Positions 22,515 through 34,612 of a stretch of DNA of 64,000 nt are shown piece after piece. This stretch comes from Castanea sativa (lineage: Eukaryota > Streptophyta > Magnoliopsida > Fagales > Fagaceae). A program made the position numbers and the translations under genes. The stretch lies in the NCBI RefSeq assembly GCF_040712315.1, contig NC_134017.1, positions 58,442,636-58,506,635 of the forward strand. Direction: 5' to 3'. The number at the start of each line of letters is the position of its first letter. The stretch's first letter is position 1. A model generated the notes under the pieces. That model saw only the letters and a list, made by a program, of their open reading frames with translations, ran no database searches and was not told the origin of the DNA.

Positions 22515-23364
22515 CAGGGACGGACTTAGATGGAGGCTCAAGAGAGCCTAGGCCCCCCTGGGTCCAATTTTTTTATTTTCTATTTTATATAGTTATTATA
22601 TATTTTAATTTTGTAGTTGTACCCCCTTTTCAAAACCTTAGATGCCCCCTTTTCCCCAATTAGCCTAATTAGTCTAACCCAAATAGCAACTATCCAACCA
22701 AAAAATTGAACAAAAATAATAATAAAAATTCACAATGGTGATTGTATTTTAGCAAAAAAAAAAAAAAAAAAACTATTTTACCACAAAAGAACAAAAAAAT
22801 CATGTGTTATAAGAGAAGTTAAAGCTAAATTTTTTGTAATTACAGTATACTGGTATAAATACTAGTTGACTATAACAAGTTGTTAAAAATCAAAAACAAT
22901 ATTTTATTATGATTATATCTTTTCATTCAATTAAAAAACTCAAATTCTCTCTCTTCCTTTATTATTTTAATGAGTTGTTTACGTTATATTGAATGAAGTG
23001 ATAAAAAAAAACAAAAAAAAAATTGATATTAGGTGCATTGTAAAGTAAGGTGATAAAATAAATAAAGTAATTTTTTGAGATATTAAAAACTAAAATTTTT
23101 AGCACCACCACTGTGAATGCTCTAACTTCAACAAAAAAAGATAATTCTAGCCAGCCTAGTATTAAAAAATAACATTATTTTGTTTTTGTCTTTGTCTTTG
23201 TTAGTAGATGATTGCATCTTAATGTATTTAAAAATAACGATTTTGTGTATTTTTAATTTTTTTAATACTATATGGATGCCTGTTTTGAGTTTTATTATTA
23301 TTATTATTATTTTTTTTCTTTATACTCCGACCTTCTCTAACTTAAAATCTTGGACCCGTCCCTA
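22515..23364. mobile_element. hAT-like non-autonomous element (850 bp)
   Basis: The termini CAGGGACGG and, inverted, TAGGGACGG match at 8 of 9. Flanking 8-mers ATACTAGC (22507-22514) and ATATTAGC (23365-23372) differ at one base. The left end contains a GGGCC-rich hairpin typical of this element type. There is no transposase frame. A PIF-like GTGAATGCTC end near 23120 suggests further nesting. Confidence 0.75.
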
Positions 23365-23947
23365 ATATTAGCGTTTGAGAGGACAATAACAGCCTTTCTG
23401 AAGAATACCTCAACATATTTATCTATTACAGTGGTTTGAATGCAATGGGATAGGTCTTATTTTTTGTGAAATTGAGTTTTTTTTTTTTTACAAGGCTTAT
23501 TACGGCGCTTTGAAACTACTGCAATAGGTAATTACTCAAAAAAAAAAAAACCTATTGCGGATTCATATTATTTGAGTTTATTTTCATCAATTATAATATG
23601 TCATTCGTTTGAATTTTTTTTGGTTTTAACTTTAATTACTTTATAAAGAAAAGAAAAATGGGCGTACATGTGACATGTTGCAATTTTAATGAAGTATAAG
23701 ATGGCATAAATAATTTTATTCATTCTAAAATTCTTATTTTGAAGTTCTAGTTGCAATTACTTCCTGCATTTTCATTTATATATCTGGGTCACATTTCCTA
23801 TCATTATTTCTGGATACTGTCACTGCTAATCCTGACAAATGTGATTCCTGGTACCTCCTGAGGTGTACGTTCAACAATTCATATGATTTACTATTATTTA
23901 ATAACTTCCAATGATACATGTAGTGACAATTTTCAGTGATCTGCGTC

Positions 23948-23993
23948 AATTTCCCATTTTATTATTTTTTTTAAGGTAATTTCCCATTTTATT
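23948..23993 (-). mobile_element. Micro-retroposon: 14-bp core in 16-bp direct repeats
   Basis: AATTTCCCATTTTATT at 23948-23963 recurs exactly at 23978-23993. The core is ATTTTTTTTAAGGT, which reads ACCTT plus poly(A) on the minus strand. Confidence 0.6.
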
Positions 23994-24401
23994 TGACTTC
24001 AAGAAAACAATATTGTAAATAATAGAAGGTTGTCCAAAAGAAAGAACCAAAAGTTATTTTGCATATATCAACAATAATTGATGTGATACGACTCATCATC
24101 GGTTCATGAATGGTGTGCTTAAATACTAAATAGTAATCCTGAACTCTAAATGGACAATTTAGTGGTAAATTAATATAATGCTAATTTCCCTCATAAGTCC
24201 AATTGATACATACACTAATACCTTGAATCCTGCATAAATAGACAATAGGGTGATCTTTAAATTTTTTTTTTTCCTTTTTAATTCTTGATTTGATTGACAT
24301 GTGCAAAGCATTGTTGAAGAAAGTGAGTTCTTCTATAATTAGAGCTCTCATGAATAATATAGGTGTATTAAGGAGACAAAACTCACTAACCGCACTTTAT
24401 T

Positions 24402-24427
24402 TGTGTGTGTGTGTGTGTGTGTGTGTG
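24402..24427. repeat. (TG)13 microsatellite
   Basis: Uninterrupted TG dinucleotides. Confidence 0.95.
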
Positions 24428-25954
24428 ATGGGACTGTTTGGTTTACAGCTTACCGAAACTTTGTTGTATTTGGTCATGTGGGTTTAAAGTAGCATCATTG
24501 GGGAAGAGAACATAAACAAAAAACAAGTGCAAGTCCAAAGAGCCTCTCTTATTCGTTCCATCACCTACCAACTTCAGTGTAAGAGGTTAAAAAAATCATG
24601 CAATTTCTAATAAGACAAACCCAAACGACGTTAGAAATTTTAGGCAAAATTGGAATGATTTCAAGGTAGAAACATCGGGAATAAGATAACGTGAAACAAA
24701 AGAAGGTAATAGTGACTCGTTGAAATTTGAGAACCCAACCCCATCTTTGTAGAAGAGATAACTGAACAATATATCATATTGTTTGAATGACCCCTATAAA
24801 TATTAAATCATTGACATTGGTCAACAGTGAAGGCCAACTTTTTGACCTCATTTTAATTAATTAGTTTCTCTTTTTTTTTCCTCTTCCCCACTAAAGGATA
24901 GGAAATTTACATGGGGAGAATATCTCTAAATAATGTCATTTTCATTATAAAAAACAAAAGAGGGAAAAAAATATATATTAAAGACTTAAAGTGTGATGAA
25001 GATTGAGGTACAGACTTTCATTATATTCTATTTGTCTATAAGTGAATATTTAATTGGGTCCATTGGAACAAAAGTTTACTTAGAAGGCTCATATGCTACA
25101 CAATGGGGGTAGGGTGTCCTATCTCATAAACTTTTCGTTAAGGTATAGATTTAGGTTCAATAATTACCCACAAAGATTTTTTAATCTCAAGTTTTCAGTA
25201 CAATAATGGAGCTAAATTTGGGAGTTACAATATATTGAGAATTCATGGGTTTGAAGTTGTGAACATGGATGTTAAGATTAGGTGGTGGTCAATTAAATGA
25301 TGGTTTTCTCTTTTTCAAAGTTTTGATGGGACTCATTTCACAAAAAAAAAAAAAAAAAAAAGGTGTCAAAGGGAATAAAATGATTTTCTTCCCTATGATC
25401 TGTACATAAGCTCTAATATATATAACTAATGTTAAGGGTCCCTCCAAAGGAATATGATAGATAATTGTTTGGCATGCATCCAATGCTCTAGAGTTTTAGA
25501 TGTGACATGAATACAATACGTGTTTAAAAATGATCATGTATCACTTTTGTATTTCTCTAATACACTAGAACACTAGACATAAACTTTACTCAAAATAAAT
25601 ATGGTCATTTTTGTTGGAAATGAACCATTGGCTTGTGTATACACTCTTATTCAAACATTTTTTTGAATTTCCCTACAATGTGATAAAGGATATAGAGTTT
25701 TATCGATTACAAAAAATAACATGTCCAAAAGGAAATAACTACCCAAAATTTTGAAATTGTGCTGAAGCAAAATGATATATTAGTGCCCCTATTTGTTTCA
25801 GTATAAAATATTAAAAAAAAAAGAGATATGGTTGAAACACATGATCATAAAATCATCTTCTATTGACTATAGAAAAAAAAAAAAAACCCTTATTTAGGGC
25901 TGAAAAATGTTTTACACCTATAAAATATTGTATAACATTTTCAATCTCAAAATA
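24428..25954. other. Intergenic, no gene recognised
   Basis: AT-rich with long A runs (for example 25341-25360). Nothing assignable seen. Confidence 0.4.
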
Positions 25955-26280
25955 ACAAAAACCACAAAAATGATAAAAATATTACCAAAATATCCTTAAA
26001 ACCTCTAAAATGATACCAAAACCTTCAAAATATCGATGCATCCTTGAAATCTCTAAAATAACAAAAATAGTCATAGATCTCCAAAATTATCAAAATACAT
26101 TTAAAACCTAAAAAATGCCACAGAAACCTTCAAAATGACAAAATTGCCTCTTGAAAACCTTCAAAATAACTAAAATACTCTCCAAACCTACAAAATTATC
26201 AAAATAACCTTGAAACTTTCAAAATGACCAAATATCTTCAAAACCTTCAATATCAATATGACTAAAATACCCTATGATTT
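25955..26280. repeat. Degenerate short-period tandem repeat
   Basis: Repeated variants of CCTTCAAAATGACAAAA and AACCTACAAAATTATCAAAA with a period near 30 bp. The array is flanked by AAAATGTTTTACACC (about 25905) and TGTTTTTCAAGACATTTTAG (about 26393), resembling the inverted ends of a hAT-type MITE, so the array may be its core. Confidence 0.5.
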
Positions 26281-26689
26281 GTCGTTCTTTTTTAGGTTGA
26301 TTTTAGATGTTTTGTATTAATTTTAATATAATGAATTAAAGTTTTTATTATATATATATATTGTGATTTTTTGTAAAAGACAAACACCAAAAATGTTTTT
26401 CAAGACATTTTAGAAATACAACCAAACACTATAAAACAAGCTATTTCCATTAGATTTTTTTATCGGAAAATATTTTCCCAAAAAAAAATTATGTTAAAAC
26501 AAGTGGAGCCTTAAATTATTTTAAATGTTATAAAGGCTATTAGTCAACAAGACTAGTGAGTAAAAGACAATTATTTGATTCTTTCTTAGATTAAGAATTT
26601 TGGGTGAGACAAACTTTCATCATAAAAATTAAATTGAACTTGGACAAGCACAAGCACAAGCGCATGTAACAGTGTGCCTTTTTTTTTTT

Positions 26690-26815
26690 TTGCTAAAATT
26701 TAATTTAGTTCCTTATCGTTTACTTCAATTATCAAATTAGTTCCTACGGTTTAATTTTTGTCAATTTAATCTCTCACTTTGTCAAAACAAGTCAATGGTC
26801 CTTGTATCAAATTTT
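26690..26815. mobile_element. Remnant of a Mutator-type terminal repeat
   Basis: The motif series TTTAGTTCCTTATCG, AATTAGTTCCTACGG and TTTAATCTCTCAC resembles the AGTCCCTACATTTT series at the ends of the element at 62218-63825. Only one side is present. Confidence 0.35.
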
Positions 26816-27118
26816 GTTAGCAAACAATGCAGGTTAAACCTTTTTTTTTAATTAAAATTTTTTCTGAAAATGAGATTTGTTTTATGAGTATTTTTAAGAA
26901 ATAGGAACTTTTTTTTTTATAGAAACAAACGTGCACATACACGCAAGAGAAAATCAAATTCTACCATAAAAGTCACACCAGATTAACTCATCTAGAAACA
27001 AGAACTGTTTAAATGACTGCAAAACACTACAAAACCATGTTTGACTCATTTTAATAAATACCCGAAATGGTGGACCTATGACTATTAATAGTAGTAACAG
27101 GGCTCAGCTAGTCCACTT

Positions 27119-27165
27119 AAATTATGGTTTCTTCTTTTTCTCAAAAAGAAAAATTATGGTTTCTT
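27119..27165 (+). mobile_element. Micro-retroposon: CTTTTTCTC-A-rich core in 15-bp direct repeats
   Basis: AAATTATGGTTTCTT at 27119-27133 recurs exactly at 27151-27165. The core ends TTTCTCAAAAAGAA, like the 3' end of the SINE family seen at 45168-45330. Confidence 0.65.
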
Positions 27166-27282
27166 GAAGTTGTCCACTTATCCAATTTTAATTAAAGTCT
27201 GCCTACTCTAAAAAAAAAAAAAATTCTGCCTCTGAGTTCTGACCTTGATTCTTAACCAAAAAAGGATGAACATTGTTTGACA

Positions 27283-27435
27283 TCAATCAAAAGCAACTTT
27301 TTCCTGCATATACTTAAAACACCATGCGAGATCCTGAATAGACTGGTATGTGTTGTTAATCCGCTGGAGATTGTTAATCCATTGATGTTCTGAGTTACTA
27401 GTTTTCACATTCATGGTATCTCCGGAGGCCGCCAT
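27283..27435 (-). CDS. Unrecognised small coding-like ORF, 50 codons
   Basis: ATG at 27435-27433 and TGA at 27285-27283. The product begins MAASGDTMNVKTSNSEH and ends DLAWCFKYMQEKVAFD. It has no low-complexity bias and contains Trp, Cys and Tyr, which suggests real or formerly real coding sequence. A possible acceptor (TTATGTAACAG) lies just upstream at about 27463, so it could be a last exon, but no partner exon was found before the NF-YA gene about 1 kb away. Family not recognised. Confidence 0.35.
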   Translation of the reverse strand: MAASGDTMNVKTSNSEHQWINNLQRINNTYQSIQDLAWCFKYMQEKVAFD

Positions 27436-28428
27436 GTGACATACCGCAGCATTACATATACCTGTTACATAAGATTTTTTTTTTTAGCTACTTTTGCCAT
27501 CATCTCCATCACAGTAGTCCAAAAACGACATAGTTAGTTGTACAAAGGCTGTAGACCTTGTAGGATATTATCTAAAGATCAATTGAATGGGTATGCCTTG
27601 AATGCATGGTTTTCTCAGGCCTGCTTAATTCTTTTCTCAATGCCTCAAATCAATCCAGGATAATCCACACCTTGAATGAATACCTTTACCACAACTCTTT
27701 TTTTAGTAGCACCTGTACCACAATTCTCTAAGATGGCTAGACCCTGCAAGTGCAACAACCTTCTAGTCCCATCTGACATTTTGCAGCCTAACTGCACAGG
27801 TCTGTATTGAATCAAATGAGCATTGGTTCATGGAGAAGTATATTTTTAGCTCCTTTTTAGTAGTACATACAGAATGTTAAAACTTCCATTGGCAATGCAA
27901 CTTGTACAAATACATTACATAGTTCTACGAACGACAATCACCCACTAGATTCACCAACAATTTTAATTAAACAATTCTGACTTATTCTCCCAGCTGACAA
28001 CGCAGGGATCAGACTGATACTATAGAGCAACAACCAATCTAATCTTTGCCAAGCTAATTAAACATAACCAAACCAAACAATCAACACAACTCAAATTTTG
28101 TGTTAGGAAGTCTTGACCTCGCCACAGATTCAAATGCATAAAAACACCCACACAGCATATTTAACCATCACTCTCAAAAGGAGAGAAAAAAGAAAAGTGA
28201 AGCCTGATGAGAAATCCATCGGAGAAGCTAACAGTCAATGTTCTTCAATAACACTATGTCTGCCTCATCTTGCAACCACCCTACGAACTGCCTACAGATT
28301 TAACCTATACATGCTACTGAATTCTAAGTATAGATCCAGATTGAAGCAATACTGCTACCATTGGGACTGGTATTGAGCCTTGGTTGAAAGGACACCTTTG
28401 ATCAATAACTGATTTGTGCAGAAAAACT

Positions 28429-28614
28429 TCAGGATGTGCCATCTGAGGAAGAAATATCATTTTTATCAGAGTTGAGATTGATATTGGCCTGCGATTTGTC
28501 ACCTGATGCCACCTCATTTTGTTGATTCTCATCTTTCTTTGAATTGAGAAACCGACCCCCACATCCCCTTGCTCTTCTCAGTGCATGCAAATGTCGAGAT
28601 TCATGCAAATATGG
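28429..28614 (-). CDS. NF-YA7: NF-YA coding exon 5 (186 nt with stop), helix A2
   Basis: Acceptor TTGCAG. Encodes residues 148-208: the DNA-binding helix with the His and Arg residues of the family, then an acidic Ser/Asn-rich tail ending SSSDGTS, and TGA at 28431-28429. Confidence 0.95.
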   Translation of the reverse strand, partial: PYLHESRHLHALRRARGCGGRFLNSKKDENQQNEVASGDKSQANINLNSDKNDISSSDGTS

Positions 28615-31600
28615 CTGCAAGATCAATTTAGTGATGAGCAATAAATCAATTTACGTTAAATAATATAAAATTGAAAGACAATTAGAACCAAATAAGACTA
28701 ACACTTAAACGGATAAAAAAGGCCAAGCAACCTCATAGATCACTTAATTTATTTATTTGGCAACCCACAGATCATTTATTTATTAATTTGCTCAGCATAT
28801 GTAGGAGGGATTGAACCCTAGAAACTAAACCCACATAGGGCAGAATGCCATTGTAGCCTATGAACCAAACTCAACACAATTTTGAATAAAAGAGGCAAGA
28901 AACATGTGGCTTATAACATACCTTCCTAGACTTAATAGCTTTATGTTCTGATTCCGCTTTTGCACGAGACTGTCGACGTCGCAGGATGCCATGATATTGT
29001 TTTGCATTCACAAATACAGGTTCCTCAACTGCATCTGATGGCAAAGGAACACCAGCCTGCTGGATTCCCATCAACTGAAGATGGACCTGAGAGGTAATTA
29101 TCCAATTATTGTAAGGTGGATGGTAATAAGCAATGTGTGGTCTCAATATCAACAATGACCATATGTCATAAAGAATTAGAGTATCAACATATGCCATCTT
29201 TTTTATCAATGTATCGACAGATGGCATCAAAGAGAGCATACCATTGGTTGCCCACCATAGGGCTGTGGAGGATAGGGTTGTGCATCATAGGGGGCAAAGA
29301 TGCTTCTATAATAAGGATCTGGGTACGGGTATGCCGCCGGTGCCTTCAATAGAAAAGCCAATATGGAATTAGTTAAGTGGGTGATATGACTTAGTTCCAA
29401 ATTTAAATTTGAAAAAAAAATCGGAGGGAGAAACCACAATCATTCTGTCAACTAGTTCAGTAATAAAACTTCAATAAGAACTGTTGCCACCAAAACATTT
29501 TTTAATAATACAAGCATGAACAAGAGAAAGTTTAGAATTCATGCTGCCTTGAAAGGGAGAAAGGGGGGTTTTCTTTTTTGGGGGAGAGAGGGGTGGCTAC
29601 TACAACCATCTACAAAAGAAATTTATCTAAGCCCATTGTTCTAATCTGCATTCATTAATCATGAGACATTGTTGTAATGCAAACATTTGAGTTTATGGCT
29701 TTCATATGTAATCAGATCAAGAAATGACAACATAAAATACTAGTTGAGTCCAATTCATATTTTTTTCAAATCCTGCAATTGATATTAAACATCCTGAAAT
29801 GAGAGCAGACACATCACCAACTTCAGTGGACTGCTCTACAAAAAAGGTTGAATTCTTCTTCTTTTTCCTTTTTTCTTTTTAAAAGTAATATAATGTTTTT
29901 AAGATGGACGAACTACCTCATGTACACAGGATGCATACTTAATATAGCCTAAAATTGCAACACATGTAAATTTCAATCAAAATAAAGGGGAATCAAGTGA
30001 AATCTACAAAAGAAAGAGTGACACTATAACAAAGCAAAAGACCATTCAAACAATGATCTAGTGAAATACGTCTTCAATTGAACCGCCGAGTTTTCCATAT
30101 CTTCAAAAGTTCAGCAATTCCTCTCCCTCTGCAAAGTCCACAACAATCAAAGGGGCTAAATTCCATAAAAGAGGAAAGTAGGGAACCCTAGTACCCAGGT
30201 TATAAAAGCAAAAACATGTGACCTCAGTCCTCACTCAATGACACTACAAAGCAGATTACCTTAGCTAATGTGTGTAGAGCTGTTGGCTAGTTGGTTGAAA
30301 ATATAATGCGCTGCATTGGTTGCTTAATGCTCCAATTCTTCTGCATTTGATTTACTCATACAACACCAATCCACTAAAATATTTCACAATTTTTTCAGAT
30401 CATCCATTGTCGAAAATTTTCTCCTTGCTGCTGTCCAAACAAAACAATCTGCTTGTTGGGGCCCTTGGCCTGCTAAATATTCTTCCATGGAATGGTTCCT
30501 GTTAAACCTCTATCAGAGCCAAATAATAAGATTTTAACTCAAAATTACACCAATCACTTCCCTCCCTGTTCATGTTAAAAGCTTCAGCACACCAATCAAT
30601 GCCCTCCCTATTCATGTTAACTGAATAACTCGGTAAACTGATCCGCTAACCCAAGTTCCCAATCCTGTACAGCCCTTAAACATTTGGAGTTCACTATTGA
30701 ACCAATTCATTTAATCAGCCATTTATGCATCCCTATCCAGTGCAACACAAAAAAGCTTAGAAATCAAACAATTTAACATAATCTCCCCACACCGTGGACC
30801 ATTCCAAAAGCATACTTGATCCCTAATCCTCACTATGAAAGTAGCATGTTCAGAGAACTCCCAGCTCTTCCAAATGCATTTCCACAAACTTACCCCCTTA
30901 TGCAACCCTAACTATCTATAACTTAGCAGATAATTATGCCAGCTCTATCTATAACATTGCACACTTACAGTTACCTAAAAACAAATAATCATGTTCTGTT
31001 AATAGAATAAAGATGAGACCTAAAAGTAAAATACGGACTCTATTAGCTCAAAGAATCCTGTTCATCAATGAAAAAAATACGGCATGATTACAAATAGTTA
31101 CCGAGCTTAATTTCTTTTGGAAGCAACCCAACTTTTATCTTTTTTTCTAGTTTCATTCTAAAGTAAAACACAAATACAAACAAAATAAAAGAACTCATTA
31201 CACTTTATTTATTTAAGATATAGTACTTATCAAAAAAAAAAAAAATTGTATTTAAGATGTAGTAAACAAGGACCGCCTAGTAAGACAATTCAAAAACCAA
31301 ATATGGTTTCAATTGTGTAAAATCAACAGCTTGATGAATTCCTCATCATCATTAGCATCCATTACATGAAACATTAATTGAAAAGATATACAACCCATTT
31401 GTCATGAGATGTGAAAGATAAAGCATCAAAGTCACCATTGAAGCAAGAGTGTAGTAGCTTCACCTACTGTTTTACAAAAAAACACCAACACTTCATACAT
31501 TGCCTTAAAACAACTTGTGGTGCTTTTCGCCACTACCAACTCTTTACCAGATATGCATCACTGAGGGAAAACCACTGACTAGTACATTCTCTAACAATTA

Positions 31601-34582
31601 AACACAATAACTGTTTTAAGTACACAGTGTGACAATGGAGGTCGTAGTACACAGTAAACAAAGGACAAACATAAAAAAATAAAAATAAAAAGAAAGAATG
31701 AAAAAGAAAAGAGAAGGCAAAATGATACACCTACGTAGAAGAAATGTTAAAGTTAAGTGTGTCAAAGAAGTTTTCACCTTTAATCTAGTACTCCCATTTG
31801 GTCACCAACATGTCACATCCTCTCAAACACCAGAAACATGAATAGCATTAAGAGCATAAAACCGCCAATCCACAGCCTCCAATTCCTAAATCATGGATGG
31901 TCCTATTGAATCTTAGATTCCAATGCAACTTCCTCCAGACCAATCCATATGGCTCACCACAGTTGCTCTCCTAATAATGGCAAAAGAATAGAGGTGAACA
32001 TATCCTTTAAGGAGAGCTCATACATACAACCATTACGGCAATTGCTGGCCACATCAAACCTTTACTACTTCAAAACCAATACTATTTCCACCTAAATTAT
32101 CTGAATAAACTAAGTTTTTACCTCAGATTCTTTTTTTTTCTTCTATTTATATCCTTGCATTCCACTTTTTTCTCTCACTGCATGCATCCATAGTTAGAAA
32201 CCATGCTCCTGAATATAGGTAACAATTGTATATTGATCACTCCAATACCAAAGAAATGAGAAAGTCTGTTGGTCTCCTAAGAAACCTCTCTCTCTCTCAA
32301 CCTGTTTTAGCCTTTCTTTTTCCTTTTCTCTTTTGGGTTTGATTGATTACTTTGCTTCAGTAACTCACCATATATGGTATCTTTTCCCAATATGTGATTT
32401 CAAACTTCTTGACCGCTGTGTTCTCACTGCAACTTCAAATCCTGAATGATCATTTTGAGTCTACTAAGGAAGATACCCACAAATTAATATATATCAAATA
32501 ATATAAGCATCAAGAGATCCTTTTTCAGGCGTATCATTTAACACATTTCAATTATTCAAATGTGAAGTTTTAGAAGAAAAAAGAGAGGATAAAATCAAAA
32601 TATACACTACTATGACACAAATTTTATTTACAATGTTTGTGACTGGAATAATTACCGCTTACATATATGTTCAGAAAATAAAAATTGAGGATTATTGGAA
32701 GGTTATCAGGAACAAAGAAGATTCCTAGGAATATTTGGAACTTGATTGAATGACAGTAAGGAACCAGGTTTCAAGGTAAGGATTTAACAAAAATAAAGAG
32801 AAGGGAATCAGTCTCTTTTAAGGATCTAACAAAGACTGTTTATCATAATACAATTGGCCAATGAAGCCCAAGTGCCCAACACTATGTCCAGGTTAACTTC
32901 AACCCTTTTTTTTTTTGTTAAAGAAATTTATATATGTAGCAAACAGATTATTTCATTGAAAAAACAAATCAATGTGGAATATGCTAATAATAACACAAAT
33001 AGTTTAAAAGTTGACTTCAAAGGTAGTACCATAGCAGGTCCTGCTCCAAGTTGTGGAGGTGTTGGATACTGAACATTAGAGGTAGTAACACCAGGATGAG
33101 ACATTCCAGTTATAGGAGACGAAGAATGAATCTGGGATTCTGAGTGCTTTTGCTGCTCATCAGCTTCACTATTATCTGGACAATCATCAATTTACAGCAC
33201 ATAAGTATTTTATGTAAATTTTAAAAAAAATATTAAAAAATAAATAAAACAAGAAAGACAAGACACAACAAGTTTAGACCAAAGAAAGTAACTAGTAACC
33301 AGTAAAACAAAGTGTAAAGGCACCAAGCTTTACAACTGGAGTGAGGGACTCCAGCTTTTAAATAATCAGCCTGCTTACTCAACTTGTACAATGAGATGTA
33401 GGTAAGTTTCTTGAACATAATTATCATAGCATAAGAGCAATACATGGAAGCAGACAAAAAGAACACTGTAAAGAAAAATTACCATGGACGGCTATGCACT
33501 TTGACCATAGTTCAAGAGGTAAGAAAATGAACTGAGATTAGGGTAATTCAAGTTCTAATCTAATAACTAAAAAATATTTTTTTGATAAGTTAGTAACTAG
33601 AAAAATATTACCACGGAAGGTAATGAAACTGCCAACAACAGTGCACAAAAGAGCCCTTTGTTAACAAAGATTGAGACCTGCCCTAAGCCACAAGAAAAAG
33701 AGCTAAAGTTATAATGAGAACAGCGTCTTTGTGAAATGGGAAGCACAAGGAAAGATTTCTTTTAATTTAGATTTACTTAAATTTGGAATCAATTGTATTA
33801 TGTATTAATCAATTGTATTTTATTTTAGTATTTTAGGTTTAATAGTACTTTTATTTAATGTGCTATAGTCAAAGTCATTTTTGTAATTTAATAATTGGGA
33901 TTTCTTAAGTCACTTAGAATTAGGTTTACTATGTCAATTAGAATTAGGGTTTGGTATTCTATATAAGCAAAACATTGTACTCCTATGAGAGAGGATTAGT
34001 TTGATGATGAATAAAATTTCTCTTGAAATTTTCCCAATGGTTTGGTGCTGCTCATATCAGTTCTCTCTTGCTTGGTGTTAACTCCAAGCAGGCCTAGGTA
34101 CTGACTATAGGTTAACTATTCTTAATTTTTTCGTTCTTTATTGTTGCGTCATTTTGGTTTGTCCTGCATTACTTTGGATCTGGTGGTAAGGTAGCAGCGA
34201 ACTCACGCTGAAGATCCTAGGATCAAATCCTTGGAAAAGCATGAGCTGAAAATGAATTAGATTTTCTCTTGTTACAGTTATTCTGTTTCTATGGAACTGA
34301 TAATGATGAAGGGAAAAAAAAACACTTCTACATTTTAAATGAAAAAATAGTGTAATTTCCATATAACAGATGATGAAGAGTTAGGCAACAAAGCAGAGGC
34401 AATAAAGTTAGGCTGAAGCTCATAACACCAAATATGCTGGTTCAATTACAGCATAATTAGAATAATAATTTAATCTATTCACAAAGATCAAAACAGAATT
34501 TTTAAAAGGGGAGCACTGATATAAGATTTTGAATCCAGATTTTCTAGAAAATACCAGAAAGATCGTTCACAGAAGAAGTCAT
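28429..34582 (-). CDS. NF-YA7: NF-YA transcription factor subunit, complete CDS in five exons
   Basis: Join, in transcript order: 34582-34555, 33175-33030, 29343-29242, 29086-28922, 28614-28429. All four introns are GT-AG and phases are consistent; 627 nt encode 208 residues plus TGA. Residues 113-137 ([20 protein letters not shown]...) form helix A1, which binds the NF-YB/NF-YC dimer. Residues 148-170 ([20 protein letters not shown]...) form helix A2, which reads CCAAT. Upstream, [14 protein letters not shown] and [20 protein letters not shown] are typical of plant NF-YA4/NF-YA7, as is the short length. The protein acts in the nucleus in the NF-Y trimer. The start is chosen because [10 protein letters not shown] matches the usual N-terminus and ends at a correct donor. 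I saw no miR169-complementary stretch within about 700 bp downstream, as is known for NF-YA4/7 relatives. Exact paralogue naming is uncertain. Confidence 0.95.
28740..28870 (-). mobile_element. Possible SINE remnant in NF-YA intron 4
   Basis: On the minus strand, CTAGGGTTCAATCCCTCC is a good B-box match inside this 307-bp intron, preceded by tRNA-like sequence. No tail or duplication was defined. Confidence 0.4.
28922..29086 (-). CDS. NF-YA7: NF-YA coding exon 4 (165 nt), helix A1
   Basis: Acceptor CCTCTCAG, donor AAG|GTATGT, phase 0 at both ends. Encodes residues 93-147, including the NF-YB/NF-YC-binding helix and the linker ending in KAIKSRK. Confidence 0.95.
29242..29343 (-). CDS. NF-YA7: NF-YA coding exon 3 (102 nt)
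   Basis: Acceptor TATTGAAG, donor ATG|GTATGC, phase 0 at both ends. Encodes residues 59-92 with the conserved [20 protein letters not shown] segment. Confidence 0.92.
29344..33029 (-). other. NF-YA intron 2 (3686 bp)
   Basis: A long intron between coding exons 2 and 3. Besides the micro-retroposon at 31210-31264 I see no nested gene. Short frames in it are unsupported. Confidence 0.85.
31210..31264 (+). mobile_element. Micro-retroposon in NF-YA intron 2
   Basis: TATTTAAGATATAGTA (31210-31225) and TATTTAAGATGTAGTA (31249-31264) flank CTTATC plus about 13 A and TTG. The CTTATC-poly(A) core recurs inverted at 33579-33593. Confidence 0.65.
33030..33175 (-). CDS. NF-YA7: NF-YA coding exon 2 (146 nt)
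   Basis: Acceptor TTGTCCAG, donor ATG|GTACTA. It completes the split Asp and encodes residues 11-58, from [14 protein letters not shown] to [10 protein letters not shown], a Gln/Ser/Pro-rich region of the activation type. Confidence 0.9.
33564..33609 (-). mobile_element. Micro-retroposon in NF-YA intron 1
   Basis: TAACTAAAAAATATT (33564-33578) and TAACTAGAAAAATATT (33594-33609) differ by one inserted G. The core TTTTTTGATAAGTTAG is the inverse of CTTATC-poly(A) at 31226-31248. Confidence 0.5.
33770..34130 (+). mobile_element. LTR-like fragment in NF-YA intron 1
   Basis: It has a TATA-like TTCTATATAAGC at about 33957-33968, then GATGAATAAAATTTC about 50 bp later, and ends near TTTATTGTTGCGTCA. 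A promoter followed closely by a poly(A) signal is the usual U3-R layout of a plant LTR or small TRIM element. Ends and duplication were not found. Confidence 0.4.
34555..34582 (-). CDS. NF-YA7: NF-YA coding exon 1 (28 nt)
   Basis: Encodes MTSSVNDLS plus the first base of an Asp codon, then donor G|GTATTT. It is too short to appear as a long frame; it was found by searching for the family N-terminus. Upstream acceptor candidates are CTGTCAG (exon start 34612) and CATTACAG (exon start 34586). Confidence 0.85.
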
Positions 34583-34612
34583 GAGGCTGTAATGCACCCC
34601 AAATCCTGAATC

